This document shows, in pieces, positions 36,607-44,746 of a DNA stretch of 64,000 bases. The notes under the pieces are model-generated. The model ran no database searches. It was not told the DNA's origin and worked only from the letters and a program-made list of their open reading frames with translations. Position 1 is the first letter of the stretch; each line of letters begins with the position of its first letter. Origin of the DNA: Actinomycetota bacterium (GTDB taxonomy: Bacteria; Actinomycetota; Actinomycetes; Mycobacteriales; HKI-0501). The position numbers and the translations under genes were made by a program. The stretch covers positions 110,776 through 174,775 of the forward strand of contig JAVEDU010000110.1 in the NCBI GenBank assembly GCA_030840805.1. Reading direction: 5' to 3'.

Positions 36607-37599
36607 ATGGACTACACCCATCTCGGCCGGACCGGCCTGTCGGTCTCCCGCCTGTGTCTCGGCACGATGAACTTCGGACCCGAGACGTCCGAATCGGACA
36701 GTCACGCGATCATGGACCGTGCGCACGAGCACGGGATCAACTTCTTCGACACGGCGGACGTGTACGGGTGGGAGAAGGGCGAGGGCGTCACCGAGCAGAT
36801 CATCGGACGCTGGTTCGCCGGTGATCCGGCCCGCCGGGACCGCACCGTGCTCGCCACCAAGGTGTACGGCGCGATGGGCGACGGGCCGAACGACGAGAAG
36901 CTCTCCGCCCTGCACATCCGCCGCTCCTGCGAGGCCTCGCTGCGGCGCCTGCAGACCGACCACATCGACCTGTACCAGATGCACCACGTGGACCGGGACA
37001 CGCCGTGGGAGGAGATCTGGGAGGCGCTGGAGACCCTGCGCGCGCAGGGCAAGATCCTCTACGCGGGGTCGTCCAACTTCGCCGGCTGGCATCTCGCGCA
37101 GGCGCAGGAGATCCCCCGCGCGCACCACCGTCTCGGCCTGGTCAGCGAGCAGTCCATCTACAACCTGATGAACCGCTGGGTCGAACTGGAGGTGCTGCCG
37201 GCGGCTCGCCACCACGGCATCGGGCTGATTCCCTGGTCGCCGCTGAACGGTGGTCTGCTCTCCGGCGCGATCCGCAAGCAGCGGGAGGGCGGCGGCAGCC
37301 GCAGCGGCAGTGAGCGGGCCGCGGCCGGGATGGCCGCGCACCGGGACGCGATCGAGGCGTACGAGAACCTGTGCGGCGAGCTCGGCGAGGACCCGGCGCA
37401 CGTCGGACTGGCGTGGCTGCTCGGCCGGGACGGCGTGACCGCGCCGATCATCGGTCCGCGGACGATCGGGCAGCTGGACGGGACGCTGCGGGCCCTGGAG
37501 ATCCGTCTCGACGACGCCACGCTCGCGAAGCTGGACGAGCTGTTCCCCTCGCCCGGCCCGAACGGCGACAAGCCCGCCCCCGAGGCCTACGCCTGGTAG
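36607..37599 (+). CDS. Aldo/keto reductase (YajO/Kv-beta-like)
   Basis: A 330-residue NADPH-dependent reductase with the full TIM-barrel set: MDYTHLGRTGLSVSRLCLGTMNFG, catalytic Asp/Tyr block INFFDTADVYG, Lys in VLATKVYGAMG, His in DLYQMHHVD, GSSNFAGWH, SEQSIYNLMNR and IPWSPLNGGLLSG. It is related to but distinct from the truncated reductase at the left edge. ATG start is divergent from the thioesterase gene and the stop is four bases from convergent thpR. Confidence 0.95.
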   Translation: MDYTHLGRTGLSVSRLCLGTMNFGPETSESDSHAIMDRAHEHGINFFDTADVYGWEKGEGVTEQIIGRWFAGDPARRDRTVLATKVYGAMGDGPNDEKLSALHIRRSCEASLRRLQTDHIDLYQMHHVDRDTPWEEIWEALETLRAQGKILYAGSSNFAGWHLAQAQEIPRAHHRLGLVSEQSIYNLMNRWVELEVLPAARHHGIGLIPWSPLNGGLLSGAIRKQREGGGSRSGSERAAAGMAAHRDAIEAYENLCGELGEDPAHVGLAWLLGRDGVTAPIIGPRTIGQLDGTLRALEIRLDDATLAKLDELFPSPGPNGDKPAPEAYAW

Positions 37600-37603
37600 C
37601 GCC

Positions 37604-38140
37604 TCAGGCCAGTTCGGCGGTCGCGACCGGCTCGTGTCGGGCCCCGCCGGGTCCGAGCGTGCTGCGCACCAGCACGACCTGCCGAACCGTCCACGGTGGA
37701 CCGTCGTGGTTCGCCAGCGCGGCGAGCCCGGCGGCGACCTCGGGCCGCCGGGTGTGCACCCCCCGGGCCACGGTGAGATGCGCCCGGAAGGGGCGCGGGT
37801 CGATCGCGAACCCGGCGCCGGCGAGCCGGCCGCGCAGCTCCTCGGCGAGCCGGCCGAGCGGCTCGGTGTCGCCGCCGGCCCCGACCCACACCACCGAGCC
37901 GAACGCACCGGCGCCGACCAGCCGCAGCGTGAACGCCGGGACCTCCGCGGCGGCCTGCGTGACGGCGGCCCGGACCTCGGGTAGCCGTCCGTCGGGTACT
38001 CCGTCCAGGAACGCGAGCGTGAGATGCCACTGGGCGGGCCGTACCGAGCGGCCCGCGAGCGACCGCCGCGACAGGGTGGCGGCGAGGTCGGTGCGGGCGG
38101 CCTCGGACGGGTACACGGCGGCGAACAGGCGCACGCCCAC
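37604..38140 (-). CDS. thpR: RNA 2',3'-cyclic phosphodiesterase
   Basis: A 178-residue 2H phosphoesterase opening 2',3'-cyclic phosphates on RNA ends. The two catalytic HxTx motifs are HLTL (39-42) and HLTV (121-124), spaced as in LigT/ThpR. Entry strand VRLFAAVYPSEAARTDL is family-typical. GTG 38140 or 38134 can start it. It follows the second MFS gene by five bases and so is the last gene of the marR-MFS-MFS operon, though its function looks unrelated. Confidence 0.92.
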   Translation of the reverse strand: MGVRLFAAVYPSEAARTDLAATLSRRSLAGRSVRPAQWHLTLAFLDGVPDGRLPEVRAAVTQAAAEVPAFTLRLVGAGAFGSVVWVGAGGDTEPLGRLAEELRGRLAGAGFAIDPRPFRAHLTVARGVHTRRPEVAAGLAALANHDGPPWTVRQVVLVRSTLGPGGARHEPVATAELA

Positions 38141-38145
38141 CGACG

Positions 38146-39393
38146 CTAGGAGCGACCCGCCCCGGCCACAACCGGGGCGGACCGGTACCGCCACGCCCGC
38201 AGCGCGGCGAGCCCGCCCGCGGCCAGCACGACCGCGCCGCCGCCGACCACCAGAGCGGCGCGCACGCCGTACGTCTCGGCGATCGCGCCGGTGATCAGCG
38301 ACCCGACCGTCGTCCCACCGAGGAACACCAGCATGTACAGCGACATGACCCGGCCCCGCAGCAGCGGGTCGGCGCCGAGCTGCATCCGGGAGTTCGCCGC
38401 GGTGTTGTGCGCGATCAGGAAGGCCCCGGTCGGGACGAGGAGCATCGCCGCGACGGCGAACGAGCCCGCGAACGCGACCGCGATCTCCAGCGCCCCGAAC
38501 ACCGCGGCGAACAGCAGCAGCTGGGTGGCCGGCGGCCGCGACCGCCGTCGCGTGCCGACCAGCGCACCGCCCAGCGCCCCCATCCCGAACGCCGCCCACA
38601 GCAGACCGAACGACCGCGCGTCCACCCCGAACTCGGCGCGCGCCAGCAGCGGCAGGGTCAGGTGGAAGTTCATCCCGATGGTCCCGATCACCCCCATCAG
38701 GACGAGCACCATCATCAGGTCGGGCCGGCCCCGGACGTACCGCAGCCCCTCCCGCACCTGCCCACCGGCGCGGACCACCCGCGCGCCGCGGAACAGCGCG
38801 GCGGTGTCCATCCGCCACAGTGCCGCCAGCACGGCGAGGTACGACACCGCGTTCAGCAGGAACGCCGGGCCCACCCCCAGCCATGCGATGACCAGGCCCC
38901 CGACCGCCGGGCCGACGATCCGCGCGGTGTTGAACGTGGCGGAGTTCAGCGCGACCGCGTTGGGCACCAGGTCCGCGCCCACGAGCTCGGACACGAACGC
39001 CTGCCGCACCGGCGTGTCGAGGGCGTTCGTCGTGCCCAGCAGCAGCGCGAGGACGTACACGTGCCACAGGCGCGCGGCGCCGCTCACCACGAGCAGGCCC
39101 ATGGCCAGCGCGATCAGCGCCATCGCGCACTGCGCCAGGAACAACAGACGCCGCTTGTCGAAGCGGTCCGCGAGGACCCCGCTGTACAGCCCGAGCACGA
39201 GCATCGGCGCGAACTGCAACGCGGTCACCGCACCGAGCGCGGTTCCGGAGTTGTCCGAGAGGTCGAGGACGAGCCAGTCCTGGGCCATGGCCTGCATCCA
39301 CGTACCGGTGAGCGAGACGACCTGACCGCCCGCGAACAGCCGGTAGTTCCGGACCCGCAGGGAGCCGGTCATCAGACCTGGCCCGGAACTCAC
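38146..39393 (-). CDS. MFS transporter, tandem paralogue 2
   Basis: A 415-residue, 12-TM EntS/MFS_3-type exporter. Start SLRVRNYRLFAGGQVVSLTGTWMQAMAQDWLVLDLS; motif A GVLADRFDKRRLLFL; TM5 LNSATFNTARIVGPAVGGLVIAW. It is highly similar along its full length to the gene immediately upstream. GTG start overlaps that gene's stop (GTGA). Loss or gain of residues is confined to linkers, so both copies look functional. Expected to be controlled by the MarR gene at the head of the operon. Confidence 0.92.
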   Translation of the reverse strand: MSSGPGLMTGSLRVRNYRLFAGGQVVSLTGTWMQAMAQDWLVLDLSDNSGTALGAVTALQFAPMLVLGLYSGVLADRFDKRRLLFLAQCAMALIALAMGLLVVSGAARLWHVYVLALLLGTTNALDTPVRQAFVSELVGADLVPNAVALNSATFNTARIVGPAVGGLVIAWLGVGPAFLLNAVSYLAVLAALWRMDTAALFRGARVVRAGGQVREGLRYVRGRPDLMMVLVLMGVIGTIGMNFHLTLPLLARAEFGVDARSFGLLWAAFGMGALGGALVGTRRRSRPPATQLLLFAAVFGALEIAVAFAGSFAVAAMLLVPTGAFLIAHNTAANSRMQLGADPLLRGRVMSLYMLVFLGGTTVGSLITGAIAETYGVRAALVVGGGAVVLAAGGLAALRAWRYRSAPVVAGAGRS

Positions 39394-40643
39394 GACGCGG
39401 CCCCGAGCGCGCCGGCCTCGTCCAGCCCGGGCCGGTACCGCCAGGCCCGGAACGCGGCGAGCCCACCCGCGGTCAGCACCGTGGCGGCGCCGCCGACGAC
39501 CAGCCCGGTGCGGACGCCGTACGCCTCACAGATCGCGCCCATGATCGGCGCGCCGACCGCGGTGCCGCCCATGAAGACCAGCATGTACAGGGCCATCACC
39601 CGGCCGCGCAGCCCAGGCTCGGCACCGAGCTGCATGCGGGAGTTGCCGGCGTTGTTCTGGGCGATCAGGAAGGCGCCGGTCGGCACCAGCAGCACCGCCG
39701 CGAGGAGGAACGACGGCGCGAACGCCACCGCGATCTCGAGCACCCCGAACGCCGCCCCGAACCCGAGCATCACGGTCGCCCTCGGCCGGGTCCGGCGACG
39801 GGTGCCGACCAGCGCGCCGCAGAGGGCCCCGGCCGCGAACGCCGTGGACAGCAGCCCGAACTGCGCCGCACCCACCCCGAACTCCACCCGGGCCAGCAGC
39901 GGCAGCGTGAGGTTGAAGTTCATGCCGAGCGTGCCGACGACCAGCGTCAGCACCGTGACCATCATCAGGTCGGGCCGCCCCCAGACGTACCGCAGGCCCT
40001 CGCGCACCTGGCCGGGCGCGCGGAGCGCCGGCGCGGCGCGGAACAGCTCCGCGGGGTCCATCCGCCACAGCGCGGCGATCACCGCGAGGAACGACACCGC
40101 GTTGAGCAGGAACGCCTCCCCCACGCCGACCCACGCGATCACGAGCCCGCCGATCGCCGGGCCGACGATGCGGGCGGTGTTGAAGGTGGCCGAGTTCAGG
40201 GCGACCGCATTGGGCAGCAGGTCGGCGCCGACCAGCTCGGACACGAACGACTGCCGGGTGGGGACGTCGAAGGCCCGCGCCACCCCGAGCGCCAGCGCGA
40301 GGATGTACACGTGCCACAGCGCCGCCGCCCCGCTCACCACGAGGAGGCCCATGGCCAGCGCGAGCAGGCCCATCGCGGCCTGGACGAGGATCAGCATCCG
40401 CCGCTTGTCCATGCGGTCGGCGAGTACGCCGCCGTACAGGGTGAGGAACAGCGTCGGGGAGAACTGGAGCGCGGTCACGATGCCCAGCGCGGTGCCGGAG
40501 TTGCCGGACAGCTGGAGCACCAGCCAGTCCTGCGCGATGGTCTGCGTCCAGGTACCGGTCAGCGACACGACCTGGCCGATCGCGAACAGCCGGTAGTTCC
40601 GGACCCGCAGGGAGTCCGTCATCAGCCGCAGCCCGGGGCTCAC
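39390..40643 (-). CDS. MFS transporter, tandem paralogue 1
   Basis: A 417-residue, 12-TM exporter, paralogous to its downstream neighbour. Start SLRVRNYRLFAIGQVVSLTGTWTQTIAQDWLVLQLS; motif A GVLADRMDKRRMLIL; TM5 LNSATFNTARIVGPAIGGLVIAW. GTG 40643 overlaps the stop of marR (GTGA), and its own stop overlaps the next start, so marR and both pumps are translationally chained. Likely drug or metabolite efflux. Confidence 0.92.
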   Translation of the reverse strand: MSPGLRLMTDSLRVRNYRLFAIGQVVSLTGTWTQTIAQDWLVLQLSGNSGTALGIVTALQFSPTLFLTLYGGVLADRMDKRRMLILVQAAMGLLALAMGLLVVSGAAALWHVYILALALGVARAFDVPTRQSFVSELVGADLLPNAVALNSATFNTARIVGPAIGGLVIAWVGVGEAFLLNAVSFLAVIAALWRMDPAELFRAAPALRAPGQVREGLRYVWGRPDLMMVTVLTLVVGTLGMNFNLTLPLLARVEFGVGAAQFGLLSTAFAAGALCGALVGTRRRTRPRATVMLGFGAAFGVLEIAVAFAPSFLLAAVLLVPTGAFLIAQNNAGNSRMQLGAEPGLRGRVMALYMLVFMGGTAVGAPIMGAICEAYGVRTGLVVGGAATVLTAGGLAAFRAWRYRPGLDEAGALGAAS

Positions 40644-41062
40644 GACCCGGCCAGCCGGTCGAGGATCGCGGCGGCGTCGACGAGGGTGGCCCGCTCGGCG
40701 TCGGTGAGGGTGGCCAGCTTCCCGGCGAGCCACGCCTCGCGGAGCCGCCGGCTCTCGGTGACGAGAGCGCGGCCCGCCGCGGTGAGGTCGAGGACGACCT
40801 GCCGGCCGTCGGTGGCGTGCGGGGTGCGCTCGACCAGGCCGCGCTCCTCCAGCCGGGCGACGATCCGGGTCATCGAGGGCGGCCGGACCCGCTCGAGCGC
40901 GGCGAGGTCGCGGGGGCTGAGCGCACCGGCCTTATCGAGACTGGCGAGCGCGGACAGGTGGGACAGCGAGAGGTCGGGGTAGTCCGGCCGCTCCCGGCGC
41001 AGTCGGCGGGAGAACCGCATCACGGCCCCTCGGAGCTCACCGGCGAGATCGAGGGTCTGCAT
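40640..41062 (-). CDS. MarR-family transcriptional regulator
   Basis: A 140-residue winged-helix repressor: LSHLSALASLDKAGALSPRDLAALERVRPPSMTRIVARLEERGLVERTPHATDGRQVVLDLTAAGRAL covers the recognition helix and the beta-wing with the conserved D-x-R. It heads the MFS-MFS-thpR operon, which it probably represses. ATG 41062. A TTAGCTAA palindrome ten bases upstream is a likely operator. Confidence 0.94.
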   Translation of the reverse strand: MQTLDLAGELRGAVMRFSRRLRRERPDYPDLSLSHLSALASLDKAGALSPRDLAALERVRPPSMTRIVARLEERGLVERTPHATDGRQVVLDLTAAGRALVTESRRLREAWLAGKLATLTDAERATLVDAAAILDRLAGS

Positions 41063-41065
41063 GTC

Positions 41066-41083
41066 GTTAGTTTAGCTAAGCAC
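41066..41083 (-). promoter_or_regulatory. Likely MarR operator (TTAGCTAA palindrome)
   Basis: An AT-rich stretch containing the perfect palindrome TTAGCTAA at 41072-41079, just upstream of the marR start. AT-rich words are rare in this genome, and the position over the leader suits autorepression. Confidence 0.5.
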
Positions 41084-41093
41084 ATCGAGGCGG

Positions 41094-41154
41094 TTTGTAT
41101 CGGCCACTTGACACAAGCCGGTCTCGGCCGCTTGTATCAAGGCGCTGACACAAG
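41094..41154. promoter_or_regulatory. Two 24-bp operators for the GntR regulator
   Basis: Site 1 is TTTGTATCG-N6-TGACACAAG (41094-41117) and site 2 is CTTGTATCA-N6-TGACACAAG (41131-41154). Both have nine-base arms, six-base spacers and nearly palindromic arms, 37 bases apart. They end just before the ribosome site of the membrane-protein/gntR operon, so the YtrA-type GntR encoded there probably represses its own operon. Confidence 0.65.
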
Positions 41155-41167
41155 AGGAGGAGATCCG

Positions 41168-42118
41168 GTGCCCGCAGTCCTGCCCGTCGCCCTGCTCGCC
41201 GTCGCGGCGCTGGTCGTCGTCCTGCCGGTCGCGGTCGTGTCCCGGCGCCGGCTCCGTACCGCGGCCCCCGCCGTCCCGCCCGCGCTCGCCGCCGACGCCG
41301 CCGTACTCGGCCGCCGCCAGCGCCGCAGGCTCACCTGGGCGCTGGGCACCGGCGCGGCGGCCGGGCTCTACGGGGCCGGCCTCCAATGGGGACGGCCGGA
41401 CCTCCTGGGCCTCCCGCTCCTCCTGGCCCCGATCCTGACGGCCGCCACGGTGCTGCTGGTGCTGCTCCTCGCCCCCGCGGCCGGGCTGCGCACGGTGGAC
41501 CCCGCTACCCGGGCGGCCGATCTCACCGAACGCCGGCCGTGGTCGTTCGCCTCGCGGTGGGGCCTCGTCCTGCCGGCGAGCGCCACGGCCCTGCTGCTCG
41601 CCTATCTGGCGCTGACCGCGCGCCGCGCCACGCCGGACGACGGCGGCCGGATGCGGGCGTACACGCTGCACTGCCCGGAGGCGGGAGCCGTGGCCACGGC
41701 GACCCCGTACCCCGGCGGCTTCTACGGCGTACCGCTGGCGATCGGGGTGGTCGTCGTGGTCGTGCTCGCCGCCCTGGTGCTCGCGCGGATCGCGCGCCGG
41801 GCGCGGCTGGGCGGGCCGGACACGTTCGGCCTCGACAACGCGCTGCGGGCCGCCGCGAGCCGGACCGTCCTCGGCGTCGCCGCGGCCGGCGTGCTGCTGC
41901 CGTTCGGTGCGGTCCTCGCCCTCGCCGGGGGATCCACGCTCGGGGTGGTCGGAAACTTCGGCGAGGAGTGTCGCGCCGCCGCCGTCACCGCCGGTGGGTG
42001 GACCCAGAGCGTGGCCGGCCTGCTGCTCGTCGTGCTGGGCACCGGGCTGGCGATGGCCGTACCGACGACGGCCCGGACCGGCCTGCGCCCCGAGCCGGCG
42101 GCGGAGGAGGTCCGGTGA
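41168..42118 (+). CDS. Polytopic membrane protein co-regulated with GntR
   Basis: A 316-residue membrane protein with about seven TM helices (e.g. VLPVALLAVAALVVVLPVAVV, ILTAATVLLVLLLAPAAGL, GVPLAIGVVVVVVLAALVLARIA, SVAGLLLVVLGTGLAMAVP). A periplasmic loop carries two Cys (HCPEAG and GEECRAA) that could form a disulphide. No known family recognised with certainty; such proteins paired with YtrA-type GntR regulators often belong to cell-envelope antibiotic sensing. GTG start with GGAGGAG; stop overlaps gntR (GTGA). Confidence 0.75.
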   Translation: MPAVLPVALLAVAALVVVLPVAVVSRRRLRTAAPAVPPALAADAAVLGRRQRRRLTWALGTGAAAGLYGAGLQWGRPDLLGLPLLLAPILTAATVLLVLLLAPAAGLRTVDPATRAADLTERRPWSFASRWGLVLPASATALLLAYLALTARRATPDDGGRMRAYTLHCPEAGAVATATPYPGGFYGVPLAIGVVVVVVLAALVLARIARRARLGGPDTFGLDNALRAAASRTVLGVAAAGVLLPFGAVLALAGGSTLGVVGNFGEECRAAAVTAGGWTQSVAGLLLVVLGTGLAMAVPTTARTGLRPEPAAEEVR

Positions 42119-42495
42119 TCGTCATCGACAGCGCGAGCGCGGTGCCGCCGTTCGAACAGGTGCGCGCCCAGCTCGAGACGGCGATCGCGGGGGGCACCCT
42201 GGCCACCGGCCAGCGGCTGCCGAGCGTCCGGCAGCTCGCCGCGGACCTCCGGCTGGCCCCGGGGACGGTCGCCCGCGCGTACGCGGCGTTGGAGGTGGCC
42301 GGGTACGTGGAGACGCGGCGCGGCGCGGGGACCCGGGTCGCCCCGCGCGGGCCGGGGGCGGAGGACGCCGCGCGCGTCCTGCCGCACGCCCGCACCTATG
42401 TCGCCGCCGCCAGGGCCGCCGACCTCACGCTGGACGAGGCGCTCGCGGCGATCCGTACCTGCTGGGGTACCGATACCCCAGGCGATGGCGGCTGA
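42115..42495 (+). CDS. YtrA-subfamily GntR regulator
   Basis: A 126-residue short GntR protein: winged helix PPFEQVRAQLETAIAGGTLATGQRLPSVRQLAADLRLAPGTVARAYAALEVAGYVETRRGAGTRV, then a short helical dimerisation tail. The lack of a large effector domain places it in the YtrA subfamily, typically autoregulated with a membrane protein or ABC transporter. GTG overlaps the previous stop. Two matching operators lie upstream of the operon. Confidence 0.92.
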   Translation: MIVIDSASAVPPFEQVRAQLETAIAGGTLATGQRLPSVRQLAADLRLAPGTVARAYAALEVAGYVETRRGAGTRVAPRGPGAEDAARVLPHARTYVAAARAADLTLDEALAAIRTCWGTDTPGDGG

Positions 42496-42663
42496 CCCCG
42501 CGTCGGCCGCCGACCACGCTCACCGCGTCCGCACTCCACCCGATGAGGCGCCGCCTCTCGCCTGGGTTGCTCACGAGCGAACGACGGGCCTGGTGACGCC
42601 GCAGCGGCCGTCCGACGCGTAAGGCGCCCGCTCCCCCCGGCGCCGTGAGGGCTCTACGGCGAG
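42496..42663 (+). other. Short gene-free stretch after gntR
   Basis: No convincing gene. A 45-codon frame starting ATG 42485 overlaps the gntR end and has no recognisable features. No clear hairpin was found. The stretch leads into a decayed copy of the gntR 3' end. Confidence 0.4.
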
Positions 42664-42793
42664 CCGTCGGGCGGAATCGGTGCGCGCCGAGGTGGCGGCC
42701 GTCCGGGCCGCCGGCCACCCGCCGGACGAGTCGCTCGCGGCGATCCGTACCTGCCGGGTACCGGTGGCCCGGACGGGGCCGGGGACTACTTGA
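42664..42793 (+). pseudogene. Remnant duplicate of the gntR 3' end
   Basis: In one frame this reads ...ESVRAEVAAVRAAGHPPDESLAAIRTCRVP, matching the C-terminus of the intact GntR upstream (VAAARAADLTLDEALAAIRTCWG). DNA identity is highest over GCTCGCGGCGATCCGTACCTGC, shown here in part: the block CTCGCGGCGATCCGTACC is identical in both. No helix-turn-helix or start remains, so it is a decayed partial duplicate. It runs slightly into the end of the convergent purine permease gene. Confidence 0.65.
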
Positions 42794-44297
42794 CGCCGAG
42801 CAGCTGCTCGATCGGCGCGATCGCGAAGTACACCAGGAACAGTGCCGCGGTGACCCACAGCAGCGGGTGCAGCTCGCGGCTGCGGCCCTGGAACGCCCGG
42901 ATGACCACATAGGACACCAGGCCCGCGCCGATACCCACCGTGATGTTGTAGGTGAACGGCATCAGGACCATCGTGAGGAACGCCGGGATGCCGATCCCGT
43001 AGTCGTTCCAGTTCAGGTCCCTGATCTGGGTCATCATCAGGAAGCCCACGATGACGAGCGCCGGGGTGGCCGCCTCGAACGGCACGACCGCGACGAGGGG
43101 CGTGAAGAACATCGCGAGCAGGAAGAGCACACCGGTCACCACGCTCGCGAGGCCCGTCCGCGCACCCTCACCGACACCCGCCGCCGACTCGATGTACGTC
43201 GTGTTGGACGACACCGACGCGGCGCCACCTGCGACCGCCGCGAGCGAGTCGACGAGGAGGACCCTGTCCGAGCCGGGGAGGTCACCCTTCTCGTCCAGCA
43301 GGTCCGCCTCCTTGCCGACGCCGACGACCGTGCCCATGGTGTCGAAGAAGTCGCTCAGCATCAGCGTGAAGACGAACAGCAGCGCGGTGACGCCGCCGAC
43401 GGCCTGCCAGGAACCGAGCAGCGAGAAGTGACCCACGATGCCGAGGTCCGGGATCCCCACGAGCTTCTCCGGGAGCTTCGGCTCGATGAGCCGCCAGCCC
43501 TCGGGGTTGGGCTTGCCCGCGGCGTCGAACGCTCCGCCGACCTTCGCGACGGCCTCGACGATGATCGCCAGGATCGCCGTCGTGATGATGCCGATCAGGA
43601 TGCCGCCCTTGACCTTCTTGGCGACGAGCACGGCGGTCAGCAGCAGACCGACCACGAACACGAACGTCGGCCACCCGTTGAGGTTCCCGCCGATACCGAG
43701 CTCGATCGGCACGCCGCCCTCGGACCGCCGGACGAATCCCGCGTCCACGAAACCGATGAGCGCGATGAACAGGCCGATGCCGACGCTGATCGCGATCTTC
43801 AGGTCACCAGGGATCGCCAGGAAGATGGCGCGCCTGGCGCCGACGAGGACGAGGACCGTGATGATCAGGCCCTCGAGGACCACGATGCCCATCGCGTCGG
43901 CCCAGCTCATCTTCGACGCGATGCCGAACGCGACAAACGCGTTGAGCCCGAGTCCGGTGGCGAGCGCGAACGGATACCGTCCGACGACGCCCATCACGAG
44001 CGTCATGACACCGGCGACGAGCGCGGTCGCGGCGGCCACCATCGGGATTGCCTCGGCCGGCGAGGACGCCCCGCCGACGAACCCGCCGTTCTTGTCGGCG
44101 ACGGTGCCGATGATGAGCGGGTTCAGGACGACGATGTACGCCATCGTGAAGAACGTGGCGACACCGCCGCGGATCTCCTGCAACACGGAGGAGCCGCGTT
44201 CGGTGATCTTGAAGTAGGCGTCGACCGCGTTGCGGGGCGCACCCGTCGGCGTGGGTGTCGGCTCCTGGACGGCGGTCGACTCCGCGGGTCCTGACAT
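42786..44297 (-). CDS. AzgA-type purine (NCS2-like) permease
   Basis: A 503-residue, about 13-TM proton symporter for adenine, guanine or hypoxanthine. Family runs: VDAYFKITERGSSVLQEIRGGVATFFTMAYIVVLNPLII, ALATGLGLNAFVAFG, FTLMLSDFFDTMGTVVGVGKEADLLDEKGDLPG, and SVSSNTTYIESAAGVGEGARTGLASVVTGVLFL. These are the AzgA signatures (motif around DFFDTMGT and SNTTYIES). Start ATG 44297 has GAGAGGAAG. No purine riboswitch was recognised in its short leader. Confidence 0.94.
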   Translation of the reverse strand: MSGPAESTAVQEPTPTPTGAPRNAVDAYFKITERGSSVLQEIRGGVATFFTMAYIVVLNPLIIGTVADKNGGFVGGASSPAEAIPMVAAATALVAGVMTLVMGVVGRYPFALATGLGLNAFVAFGIASKMSWADAMGIVVLEGLIITVLVLVGARRAIFLAIPGDLKIAISVGIGLFIALIGFVDAGFVRRSEGGVPIELGIGGNLNGWPTFVFVVGLLLTAVLVAKKVKGGILIGIITTAILAIIVEAVAKVGGAFDAAGKPNPEGWRLIEPKLPEKLVGIPDLGIVGHFSLLGSWQAVGGVTALLFVFTLMLSDFFDTMGTVVGVGKEADLLDEKGDLPGSDRVLLVDSLAAVAGGAASVSSNTTYIESAAGVGEGARTGLASVVTGVLFLLAMFFTPLVAVVPFEAATPALVIVGFLMMTQIRDLNWNDYGIGIPAFLTMVLMPFTYNITVGIGAGLVSYVVIRAFQGRSRELHPLLWVTAALFLVYFAIAPIEQLLGVK

Positions 44298-44452
44298 GTG
44301 CTTCCTCTCGCGCGGTACGGGCGGTGCCCCGAATGCCGGGACAGGGTCGCAGACCCCCATTACCCAGATGTTGCGGGGGCGAAAGATGGCGGGCCGGCTC
44401 ACGCGCTCCTAGGCTGCGCAGCGACGATATCTCCCGTTATGGAGGCGATTTC

Positions 44453-44746
44453 ATGACCGACGACGACATCACGACGGGCGAGGGCCTGGCCGACGGCGGC
44501 GCGAACGCAAGCGGTCACGACGGTGGCGCGGACGGCGGTGCGGACGGCGCGGCCGGTGGCGACATCTCCGGCGCTCCCGCCGGGGGCGCGGACACCAGCG
44601 TCCGTGGCGTCGGTGCCGACGGCGGTGCGGACGGTGGAGCCGACGGCGGGGCCGATGGCGGTGCGGACGGTGGGGCCGACGGCGGAGCCAAGGACGGTGG
44701 AGCCGACGGCGGTGCCGACGGCGGCGCGGACGGTGGTGCGGTCTGA
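44453..44746 (+). CDS. Asp-Gly-Gly-Ala repeat protein, possible substrate of adjoining hydroxylase
   Basis: A 97-residue protein with an acidic leader (MTDDDITTGEGLADGGANAS) followed by tetrapeptide repeats: a short block (HDGGADGGADGAAGG), a non-repeat spacer (DISGAPAGGADTSVRGVG), six ADGG units, an Ala-Lys break, and four DGGA units. ATG has GGAGG at 44441-44445. Asp uses GAC and GAT, Gly uses GGC, GGT, GGA and GGG, and Ala uses GCG and GCC across copies, so the repeat is kept as protein, not as DNA. No Cys, signal peptide or TM. Its stop overlaps the hydroxylase frame. Function unknown; the Asp-rich repeats could bind Ca2+ or be modified by the adjoining enzyme. Confidence 0.8.
   Translation: MTDDDITTGEGLADGGANASGHDGGADGGADGAAGGDISGAPAGGADTSVRGVGADGGADGGADGGADGGADGGADGGAKDGGADGGADGGADGGAV

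Noticed and set aside
44298..44452. Purine riboswitch before the AzgA-type permease
   Set aside because: The short leader shows no purine-aptamer core or conserved pairing that I can recognise.
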